From contig JAIPDO010000010.1 in NCBI GenBank assembly GCA_021737645.1, forward strand, positions 19,551 through 83,550: 64,000 nt of DNA, in the 5' to 3' direction. Within the stretch, counting starts at the first letter, position 1, and every line of letters begins with the position of its first letter. Of this stretch, positions 50,387-57,356 are shown in pieces. The translations under genes were made by a program, and so were the position numbers. Source of the DNA: Desulfarculaceae bacterium. Lineage in GTDB: Bacteria; Desulfobacterota; Desulfarculia; Desulfarculales; Desulfarculaceae. The notes beneath the pieces were generated by a model that did no database searches, was not told the origin of the DNA, and worked only from the letters and a program-made list of their open reading frames with translations.

Positions 50387-51547
50387 ATGATCTACCTGGA
50401 CAACGCGGCGACCGCTTTTCCCAAACCGGCCGAGCCCCTGCGCCGGGCCCTGGAGCAATATCTTGAGGCCGGGGCCTCGCCAGGGCGGGGCGGCTACGAC
50501 CTGGCCGTGGAGGCCGAGTACGAGGTGGATGCGGTGCGGCGCAAGGTGCGCCGCTTTTTCGGCGGCGGAGAGGGATGGCGGGTCTGCTTTGCCTACAACG
50601 CCACCGACGCCCTCAACACCCTGATCATGGGCCTGACCCAAGAGCCTTGCCACGTGGTGAGCACCCGCTTGGAGCACAACTCGGTGCTTCGGCCCCTGCA
50701 CCATTTGGCCGAGCAGGGCTGTATCTCCCTGGATCTGGTGCCCTTCAACTCCCAGGGCTACGTGGAGCCTCAGGCGGTGGCCGCCGCCCTCAGGCCGGAC
50801 ACCGGCCTGGTAATGGTCAACCACGCCTCCAACGTGTTTGGCACGGTGCAGCCGGTGGCCGAGATCGCCGCCCTGTGCCGGGAGCACGGGGTGGAGCTGC
50901 TGCTGGACGCCTCCCAAAGCGCCGGGCTTTATCCCATCGAGTTGGAGAAGTGGGGCGTGGGGGGGCTGGCCTTCACCGGTCACAAATCCCTGTTGGGCCC
51001 CACCGGCATCGGCGGCCTGGTACTCAGCCCCAGGGTGAATCCGCTTCCCACCCGCTACGGCGGCACGGGGGTGGATTCCATCAACCTGGTGCACACCATG
51101 GATTACCCCCATCGCCTGGAGGCGGGCACCATCAACTTGCTGGGGGTGCTGAGTCTGGGCCAGAGCCTGGACTATCTGGCCACCCCGGAGCACGGGCAGG
51201 CCCTGAGCCGGGAGCGTGAGCTTTGCGCCCGCCTGGCCCAAGGATTGGCCGCCACCCAGGGCATCGAGCTTTACTGCGCCCAAGGGCCGGGCGAACGCCT
51301 GCCTCTTTTAAGCTGCAATGTAAAGGGAATGCGGGCCGGCGACGTGGCCGACATCCTGGACGGTGACTTTGATATCGCGGTGCGCTCGGGCCTGCACTGC
51401 GCCCCGCTGCTGCACCAGGACCTGGGCACCTCGCCCCACGGGGCCATCCGTTTCAGCCTGGGGGCCTTCAACACCGCCGAAGACATTGAGGCGGCTCTGG
51501 AAGCCATGGAGCGCATAGGCTCCACCGCCGCCGCCAAGGGCCGTTAG
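50387..51547 (+). CDS. Cysteine desulfurase (class V aminotransferase fold)
   Basis: A 386-residue PLP enzyme that takes sulfur from cysteine to form an enzyme persulfide. MIYLDNAATAFPKP is the typical start; NHASNVFGTVQPV, LLLDASQSAGLYPIE (PLP Asp), FTGHKSLLGPTGIGG (PLP Lys) and RSGLHCAPLLHQDLGT (active Cys in the loop) are present. It belongs to the short type seen next to selenium, DsrE/DsrC or Moco-related genes. The start lies 27 bases after the DsrC-like gene. Sulfur for the Mo cofactor of the upstream oxidoreductase is a plausible destination. Confidence 0.93.
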   Translation: MIYLDNAATAFPKPAEPLRRALEQYLEAGASPGRGGYDLAVEAEYEVDAVRRKVRRFFGGGEGWRVCFAYNATDALNTLIMGLTQEPCHVVSTRLEHNSVLRPLHHLAEQGCISLDLVPFNSQGYVEPQAVAAALRPDTGLVMVNHASNVFGTVQPVAEIAALCREHGVELLLDASQSAGLYPIELEKWGVGGLAFTGHKSLLGPTGIGGLVLSPRVNPLPTRYGGTGVDSINLVHTMDYPHRLEAGTINLLGVLSLGQSLDYLATPEHGQALSRERELCARLAQGLAATQGIELYCAQGPGERLPLLSCNVKGMRAGDVADILDGDFDIAVRSGLHCAPLLHQDLGTSPHGAIRFSLGAFNTAEDIEAALEAMERIGSTAAAKGR

Positions 51548-51569
51548 GCCCCTTCCCGGCGGGCGAGGG

Positions 51570-51600
51570 CCAGCCGCGTCCCCGTGCGAGGCGCGGCTGG
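51570..51600. terminator. Hairpin between convergent genes (candidate terminator)
   Basis: Perfect 9-bp stem CCAGCCGCG / CGCGGCTGG with a 13-base loop 23 bases after the cysteine desulfurase stop. A weak T-run (CATTTTG) follows rightward. It lies between convergent genes and may serve both. Confidence 0.45.
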
Positions 51601-51641
51601 ACCCACCCGGTCATTTTGAGATAACTAACGGGGTCGGCGGC

Positions 51642-52022
51642 CTACGAGCGGACGAACTCCCAGGCCTGGTCCATGTCGGCCACATCGAAATATTTCTCGA
51701 TCAGTTCTTTCTTTTCGCGGCCGAAAATCATGTTGTCCAACTTGACCATGACCTCTTCCAACTTGCTGTCGCCCACGATGGCCAGGTGACGCATCTGCTT
51801 GATGTGACCCAGGGCGTATTTGGAGTCCTTGAAAAAGGCCTTGGGCTCCACCTTGCTCCACTGCATTTGGTCTAGCTTCACCAGGATATTGACCTTGTCG
51901 TGGCCCTGGGCAATCACGGCTTCACATGCCTTTTCGAACTGCTCCACATCTTGCACGGTGTAGGCCCCGCTGATTTCCGCGCCCAGCACGTTCCCGCCGC
52001 TTCCCTCTAGGACCTTGAACAT
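51642..52022 (-). CDS. SpoIIAA-like (STAS/SEC14-type) protein
   Basis: A 126-residue cytoplasmic protein; GAEISGAYTVQDVEQFEKAC, DKVNILVKLDQMQWSKVEPK and KYALGHIKQMRHLAIVGDSK match the SpoIIAA-like/DUF3478 family with its lipid-binding-like STAS fold. AAAGGAGG precedes the ATG. It has no obvious operon partner; function of the family is poorly known, possibly stress- or membrane-related. Confidence 0.85.
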   Translation of the reverse strand: MFKVLEGSGGNVLGAEISGAYTVQDVEQFEKACEAVIAQGHDKVNILVKLDQMQWSKVEPKAFFKDSKYALGHIKQMRHLAIVGDSKLEEVMVKLDNMIFGREKKELIEKYFDVADMDQAWEFVRS

Positions 52023-52140
52023 ATTTCCCTCCTTTGGTTGATTAGAACCTAATCGTTCAACTAGGATTTCATTTTGGGGGTCAGCGGGTCAACTATCTTT
52101 CTCTTATTTCGACTGAACTCGGCTCAAAAGGCCGCGGGGC

Positions 52141-52377
52141 TTATGCGGGCTTGAGGATGGCGAAGGTTTCCGCTTCCGGGCGGTAGTCGCCTTCCGGAGC
52201 CTCGCCCCGGTTCACCGCGTCGTAAAGGGCGCACTGCTCGGCAATGGAGAGGCCGTCAAAACGGCGCTGCGCGCTTTCAGCCCCCTCACCCCGGCACAGG
52301 CTGCAACGGGTGGGTGAGCATCCCTGGCAGGCGCGGCAATCGGGGCAAGGATGTTTTTTACTTTCGGTGGTGGTCAT
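52141..52377 (-). CDS. Small cysteine-rich protein, function unknown
   Basis: A 78-residue protein from ATG 52377 (GAGAGG 7 bases upstream). Residues 9-30 hold six cysteines, HPCPDCRACQGCSPTRCSLC, spaced as consecutive CxxC units plus a last CxxC, which suggests a zinc or iron-sulfur site. The rest (FDGLSIAEQCALYDAVNRGE) is helical. No hydrophobic segment, so cytoplasmic. I do not recognise the family. Confidence 0.68.
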   Translation of the reverse strand: MTTTESKKHPCPDCRACQGCSPTRCSLCRGEGAESAQRRFDGLSIAEQCALYDAVNRGEAPEGDYRPEAETFAILKPA

Positions 52378-52458
52378 GTTATTACCTCTCACTTATATTT
52401 AAGGCTCGTTGGCCCCCTTGGCACGAATTTTTTTACTCAACCAGCACGGCACGAACCC

Positions 52459-53034
52459 ATGGACCTGTCGGTAATACAACAAGCCATAACCGAACACGGA
52501 TACTGGGCCCTGTTCGTGGGGACTTTTTTCGAGGGGGAAACCTTTTTCATGTTGGCGGGCATCGCCGCCCGCAAGGGGTTGCTCAATCCCTACTATGTAG
52601 CCCTAACCGCCATGTTGGGCGGTTTCATCGGGGACCAATTTTTTTTCGCCCTGGGCCGCTGGCGGGGAGCAGAGGTGTTCACCTGGTCCAGTTCCATCGC
52701 CCGCAAGGCGGTGGAGGCTCGTCGGCTGATCCGGCGGCACGCGGTGCTGTTGATCCTGCTGTCGCGTTTTTTGATCGGCTTTCGCATGATCATACCCCTG
52801 GCCTGCGGCATGGCCGGCATACCGGTGTGGCGCTTCGTGCTGCTCAACTTCGTTTCGTCTTTGGCCTGGTGCCTTGTTTTCGGCGGGCTGGGCTATCTTT
52901 TCGGGGGGATCATCTTTGACCGGCTGGACCTGTTCAAGGGCCTGCAGATGGTGGTGGTGCTGGTGCTGGCGGTGCTGGCGGTCAGCTATGTGCTCATGAA
53001 GCTCATCAAGCGGCGCCTGATGAAAGACGACTAG
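52459..53034 (+). CDS. DedA-family membrane protein
   Basis: A 191-residue inner-membrane protein with about 4-5 hydrophobic segments. GTFFEGETFFMLAG and GGFIGDQFFFALGRWRG are the DedA SNARE-associated motifs, and SRFLIGFRMIIPLACGMAGI is the conserved Arg/Gly-Pro segment. DedA proteins act as lipid flippases or in membrane homeostasis. ATG 52459 is chosen because the earlier ORF start at 52351 would lie in the promoter of the neighbouring gene. It converges with the next gene, 11 bases apart. Confidence 0.92.
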   Translation: MDLSVIQQAITEHGYWALFVGTFFEGETFFMLAGIAARKGLLNPYYVALTAMLGGFIGDQFFFALGRWRGAEVFTWSSSIARKAVEARRLIRRHAVLLILLSRFLIGFRMIIPLACGMAGIPVWRFVLLNFVSSLAWCLVFGGLGYLFGGIIFDRLDLFKGLQMVVVLVLAVLAVSYVLMKLIKRRLMKDD

Positions 53035-53045
53035 CCTGGGCTAAC

Positions 53046-53534
53046 TCACGGCCTTGGGGCCACCTCTATCTTAAATGACAATTCCTGCCCGGCGGGCATG
53101 TGGCAGACCATGTCGTCGCAGGCCTGGTAGGAGACCATCGCCTTGACCACATAGACGCCGGGTTTCATACCTGTGGCGGCCTTGCCCGTAAGGCCGATGA
53201 CCACCTCGTCGCTGTACATGTCCACCGGCTGATCGGTGAACTGCACCCGCACCTGTTGGGCCTTGGGGTAGGCGGGCGGGACGAAGCTGAGCCCCGCCGG
53301 GGCGGTGAGCTTGACCTTGGTGGGAATCAGTCCCGCGTCTCCGGCCGAGGGGCCGTTGATGTGGAACTTGGGCGCGATGGTAAGCACCAAATCCAGCTTA
53401 AACGCTTCGCCGGGGGCGGCCGTCACCTGCTCGGGCTTGGCCAGGAGCGAAACAATGGGGCCGTCACCGGCTTGGGCATCGGCGGCCCCGGCCATCAGGG
53501 CCAGGCAAAGCAGCAGGGCGCATAACCAGCGCAT
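53046..53534 (-). CDS. Exported DsbD N-terminal-domain-like protein
   Basis: A 162-residue periplasmic protein with signal peptide (WLCALLLCLALMAGAADAQAG). The mature part resembles the DsbD alpha (immunoglobulin-like) domain: KFHINGPSAGDAGLIPTKVK, VVIGLTGKA and a Cys-containing VSYQACDDMVCHMPAGQELSF near the end, matching the domain's CxxxxC pair (YQACDDMVC). The transmembrane and thioredoxin parts of DsbD are absent, so it is a stand-alone thiol-relay or chaperone-like domain. Confidence 0.82.
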   Translation of the reverse strand: MRWLCALLLCLALMAGAADAQAGDGPIVSLLAKPEQVTAAPGEAFKLDLVLTIAPKFHINGPSAGDAGLIPTKVKLTAPAGLSFVPPAYPKAQQVRVQFTDQPVDMYSDEVVIGLTGKAATGMKPGVYVVKAMVSYQACDDMVCHMPAGQELSFKIEVAPRP

Positions 53535-53549
53535 GGGGCATTCTCCGGG

Positions 53550-54560
53550 TTAACCTTCGATATTTTTAAGGATGTCACTCACCGCGTGGCAGCTGCTGGG
53601 ACCGGCGTCCCGCCAGCCCAAGGGGGCCATCTCGCCCTCGGGCAAGACTTTAAGCCGGGCGCAGGCCCTGGCCAGGCGGGGCCATACCAGTTCTTGGGCG
53701 TCTTCTTGGTCCAACACGGAGTCGAACAGCACCAGGGGGGACAGGCGCAGCCTCTCCTCGGCGGCCAGGGCCATGAAAGCCCAAACCCGGCGGCCGGTTA
53801 GCCGTGGCAGGGACAAGGGCCCTTCCAGGTCGATTTCGTCGCTTAGGCCCGCTTGGCGGCTGAAATAGTTCATGCCCATGGTCAGGTTGCGCCCCAGGGC
53901 CTCCATGGCCGCGGGAATGTCGTGGCGGTGGGAAAGGTCCAAAAGCACCGCGGCCGCCTCCCTGGCCTCTAGGCTGGGCAGAGCCTTTTCCGCGGGCTCC
54001 GGCGGCGCCTCGCCCTTGCCGGCCAAAAGGCCCAGGGTGCGCCCGCCGGGCAGGGTGGGAGCCCACAGCACCGCGTCCGGTTCCAGGCCATAGGCCGCGC
54101 AAGCGCCCCCCTGGGCCAGGCGGATGCCGGTGGTGGATTCGTCCACCACCAAGAGCAGGTCTTGGCGTTTGGCCTCGGAGGCGTTGAAGCCGGCCTCCTC
54201 GGCGTCGGGGGTCCAGTCGCAACGCAGCACCGCCACTCCCGGCTGTTCGCCGGGAGAGGACAAGGGCCGGCCGGTGCCCGGAGCCATCCAGGAAACCGTC
54301 TTGGGTTTGCCCTGGGCCATGGCCAGGCGGCTGGCCGCCAGGATCGCCTGGGGAGGCTTGGCGTATATGCGCACCCATTGGGCCCAGCCCCACCGGGCCA
54401 GGAATAGTTCGGCCAAGGTGTCGGGGTCCACGGGATGGACCGCTACTCCCAAGGGAACGCTGAAGCTGGGGTCGCTGTAGTCGACCACCGGTCCGTCGTC
54501 TTGGGCTTGGCTCGCCCAGATTTCGGCCATCTGCTCTAATTGCTGCGGTGAAGGTTCCAC
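53550..54560 (-). CDS. Class III aminotransferase-like protein lacking the PLP lysine
   Basis: About 336 residues from GTG 54560 (AAGGGA upstream; the ORF track start at 54644 is possible). The fold is that of glutamate-1-semialdehyde aminomutase-like class III enzymes: DYSDPSFSVPLGVAVHPVDP near the start, LLLVVDESTTGIRLAQGGAC (PLP Asp segment, DE conserved) and AYGLEPDAVLWAPTLPGGRT. In true enzymes this last segment is DxxTxGKxxGGG; the Lys aligns with Pro. Regions normally holding other PLP contacts are shortened. It is most likely a non-catalytic pseudoenzyme, perhaps with a binding or regulatory role. It ends 16 bases ahead of the DsbD-like gene. Confidence 0.62.
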   Translation of the reverse strand: MEPSPQQLEQMAEIWASQAQDDGPVVDYSDPSFSVPLGVAVHPVDPDTLAELFLARWGWAQWVRIYAKPPQAILAASRLAMAQGKPKTVSWMAPGTGRPLSSPGEQPGVAVLRCDWTPDAEEAGFNASEAKRQDLLLVVDESTTGIRLAQGGACAAYGLEPDAVLWAPTLPGGRTLGLLAGKGEAPPEPAEKALPSLEAREAAAVLLDLSHRHDIPAAMEALGRNLTMGMNYFSRQAGLSDEIDLEGPLSLPRLTGRRVWAFMALAAEERLRLSPLVLFDSVLDQEDAQELVWPRLARACARLKVLPEGEMAPLGWRDAGPSSCHAVSDILKNIEG

Positions 54561-54794
54561 GGCATGCCGTCCCTTGCTTTTGGAAAAAAGCGAAATTAAC
54601 GATGTTGCATTATAGCCTTCGATCGGCGGCATGCCAAGAAACAAGGGACCTTAGACGAATTGACCACGCTAGTTTAACCCATCGGCATGTGTTAATATTT
54701 TGGGATAAGCTTGCCGCCGTGCCAGGGGGGTGGAATAAAAGCTTCACGAATTGGGTTTCACTAGGCAGTCTGAGTGGACGTAGGAGTCTATGCC

Positions 54795-56384
54795 GTGAAT
54801 AACGCCACACCGGCTTCATCCGGAAATAGCCCGGGACGGCTTTCCATTTTGCTGGTGGATGACGAGCCAAATATTCGCGAGGCCCTGGCTGAATACCTCA
54901 CCAGCCTGAACAACCATTCCCTGACCACCGCCGCCAGCGGCCCCGAGGCCCTGGAAAAGTTCCAGCCGGGCAAGTTCGACTGCGCCTTTTTGGACCTGAA
55001 GATGCCGGGCATGAACGGGGTGGAGCTTCTGGCCCAGCTCAAGGAATTGGACAAGACCCTGCCGGTGGTGATCATGACCGGCTTCCCCTCCCTGGACGCG
55101 GCCATCGACACCATGCGCCAGGGGGCCAGCGACTTTTTGGTGAAGCCCTTCAACCTGGACCAGGTGAAGGCCACCCTGGAGCGGGTGGTGCGCGAGCACC
55201 GCTTGTTGCAGGAAAACCTGCGCCTGTCCGAGCGCCTGAAGCACCAGGAGCGCATCGAGCGCCTGAACCAGGAGCTGAGCCGTCGGGTGCGCGAACAGCA
55301 GGTGCTGCACCAGATCTCCGAAGCCATCGACCACATGCACACCTCCGAGGCCATCTACCAAGGCATCGCCGACCTGTCGGCCACCAACCTGGAGGCGGGC
55401 AAGACCGCGGTGCTGTTGTTGGAACCGGCCGGCGGCCAGTTGGTGGTCATCGCCGTTTCCGGTTTTGATGGCGAGGTGGTGGGCCAGGTGGCCGGGCAGT
55501 TGGGCCAGGGCCTTTTCGGCAAGGCGGCCGCCGGGGGCAAGCCGGTGATGGGCCACCTTGAGTCTCCGGAAAAAGCCGACCAACTGCTTTCGGTGAGCGG
55601 CAGTATGCTCTGCCTGCCCATCATGATCCACGAACAAAACCTGGGCCTGCTGGTGATGGGCGAAAAGCGCGGCGGCCTGCCCTTTAGGGGCGAGGACGTT
55701 TTTTTGAGCCGCTTCCTTTTGCAAAAGGCGGCGCTGAGCGTGGAGAACATTGCCCTGTACGAGTCCATGGCCTCCAACCTGCACTCCACCCTGGGGGCCT
55801 TGGTGCGGGCCATGGAAGCCAAGGATCCCTACACCCGCCAGCACAGCCGCCGGGTTACCAGCCTGGCGGTATTGACCGCCGAGGTGATGGGCCTGGAACT
55901 GCACCAGATAGAGTCGCTCAAGTTCGCGGGCTATCTGCACGACATCGGCAAGATCGGCATCAAGGATCACATCCTGCTCAAGGAAACCAAGCTGACCGCT
56001 ACGGAATACCAAGAGATCAAGCGCCATCCGGCCATCGGCGAGTCCATAGTGCGGGCCATGGACCTGAGCCAGGACGAACGCCATATCGTGCGCCACCACC
56101 ATGAGCGCTGGGACGGCAATGGCTATCCCGACCGCCTGGGAGGCAAGGACATCCCCCTGCTGGCCCGGGTGGTGGCCGTGGCCGATGCCTACGACGCCAT
56201 GACCAGCGACCGCTCCTACCGGACTCTTCGCTCCATGCCCCAGGCGATCCACGAACTCAAGGATTGCGCGGGCTCACAATTTGATCCCATGGTGGTGGAG
56301 GGGTTTTTGCAGATGCTGGAGAAGAACCACAGGGAGGTCCATCAAGATATTTACTCCGGGCCCCCCCAAGAAATAACAAACTAA
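54795..56384 (+). CDS. Response regulator with GAF and HD-GYP domains
   Basis: A 529-residue cytoplasmic regulator that would cleave cyclic-di-GMP. Receiver (about 17-135): LLVDDEPN, phospho-Asp FLDLKMPG, Thr MTGFPS, Lys LVKPF. A coiled coil and GAF-like domain (about 185-335) follow, then HD-GYP (about 345-510) with HSRRV, HDIGKIGIKD, HHERWDGNGYPD and ADAYDAMTSDRSYR, so the metal site and GYP signature are intact. GTG 54795 follows TAGGAG at 9 bases; the ORF start at 54774 lies before it. It is followed by a kinase-like gene 21 bases downstream. Confidence 0.94.
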   Translation: MNNATPASSGNSPGRLSILLVDDEPNIREALAEYLTSLNNHSLTTAASGPEALEKFQPGKFDCAFLDLKMPGMNGVELLAQLKELDKTLPVVIMTGFPSLDAAIDTMRQGASDFLVKPFNLDQVKATLERVVREHRLLQENLRLSERLKHQERIERLNQELSRRVREQQVLHQISEAIDHMHTSEAIYQGIADLSATNLEAGKTAVLLLEPAGGQLVVIAVSGFDGEVVGQVAGQLGQGLFGKAAAGGKPVMGHLESPEKADQLLSVSGSMLCLPIMIHEQNLGLLVMGEKRGGLPFRGEDVFLSRFLLQKAALSVENIALYESMASNLHSTLGALVRAMEAKDPYTRQHSRRVTSLAVLTAEVMGLELHQIESLKFAGYLHDIGKIGIKDHILLKETKLTATEYQEIKRHPAIGESIVRAMDLSQDERHIVRHHHERWDGNGYPDRLGGKDIPLLARVVAVADAYDAMTSDRSYRTLRSMPQAIHELKDCAGSQFDPMVVEGFLQMLEKNHREVHQDIYSGPPQEITN

Positions 56385-56405
56385 GCTTCATGGTTAGGAG
56401 CCACT

Positions 56406-57134
56406 TTGACCTCCCGGACTGATATGAGCCGGCCCGTGGTCGACGCGCTTTTGCAACGGGAGCGGATTATCATCACCGCTCGCCTGCTGCCCGGCGTGGT
56501 GCACAATCTTTCCGGTGCGGTGCAGATGATATCCCTGCCTCTGGACCTGGCCCAGTTGGCCCTGAATCGTGGCGAGTCGGATAAGCTGGAGGCGCGCCTT
56601 AGCTCGGTCCGCCAGGGCCTGGATCGACTTATGGGGGAGGTGGACCTCTTGGCCGCGCGCAGCCTGGTGAACCAACGCCGAGACGCCGAGCCCCTGGACC
56701 TGGCCAAACTGGCCGGTGAGCAACTGGATTTCTGGAAAGGCGAACTTTTTTTCAAGCATGAGCTCACCCTGAACCGGGAGCTTAGCCCGGACCTAGGATG
56801 GCCCAAGGCTTCCTACGCCGATGCGGCCCTGGCCCTGAACAGCATCCTGGCCAACGCGGTGGATGCGGTGCGGGGCACCGAGCAACCCTGGGTTGCGGTG
56901 CGCAACTTCAAACAAGACGGTTGGTTCGGCCTGGAGATCAGCGACAGCGGCCCCGGCCCTTCGGCACAGATGGCCGCCGATTTGTTCAAGCCCTTTGCGG
57001 GTGACAAGGGCGGTGACCATGCCGGCTTGGGCCTGTTCCTGGCGGCCGAGGCCCTGGAGCCTTGGGGGGGCAGGGTGGCCCACAAACAGGATGCCCCTCA
57101 CACCACCTTCGTCATTGAGCTGCCGGCCGGTTAG
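56406..57134 (+). CDS. Soluble histidine-kinase-like protein
   Basis: A 242-residue protein made of a short HisKA-like helix pair and an ATPase domain without a sensor or membrane part. The H-box is LLPGVVHNLSGAVQM (His in VVHNLS), and the ATPase has ALNSILANAVDAVRG (N box), ISDSGPGPS (G1) and HAGLGLFLAAEAL (G2). TTG start 56406 follows AGGAG at 6 bases. It probably phosphorylates the HD-GYP regulator encoded just upstream. Its stop overlaps the convergent FeoB-associated gene by 4 bases. Confidence 0.85.
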   Translation: MTSRTDMSRPVVDALLQRERIIITARLLPGVVHNLSGAVQMISLPLDLAQLALNRGESDKLEARLSSVRQGLDRLMGEVDLLAARSLVNQRRDAEPLDLAKLAGEQLDFWKGELFFKHELTLNRELSPDLGWPKASYADAALALNSILANAVDAVRGTEQPWVAVRNFKQDGWFGLEISDSGPGPSAQMAADLFKPFAGDKGGDHAGLGLFLAAEALEPWGGRVAHKQDAPHTTFVIELPAG

Positions 57135-57352
57135 CTTTTAGGCTTATCGATATCCTCGGGGCGTTGCAGGCAACTGTGGCAGGCGGGCGGCTCGGGCCCA
57201 CTCAGGGGCTGGGGCTGATGGCAGGTGCCTTCGCAGCCGCAGCCGCACCCGGCGCTTTGGTTCTTGGCGCTACGCATAGTCCGGTAAAGCCTGCGGCCCA
57301 CCCACAGGGCGGCCAAGCCTACCACCACGGCCACTATTATCCCTTGCCACAT
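57131..57352 (-). CDS. FeoB-associated Cys-rich membrane protein
   Basis: A 73-residue protein with one N-terminal helix (WQGIIVAVVVGLAALWVG) and a Cys-rich tail (GCGCGCEGTCHQ, ACHSC). This is the small protein often encoded after feoB in anaerobes; it may help hand over Fe(II). It starts 5 bases after the FeoB stop. Confidence 0.9.
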   Translation of the reverse strand: MWQGIIVAVVVGLAALWVGRRLYRTMRSAKNQSAGCGCGCEGTCHQPQPLSGPEPPACHSCLQRPEDIDKPKS

Positions 57353-57356
57353 GAGG

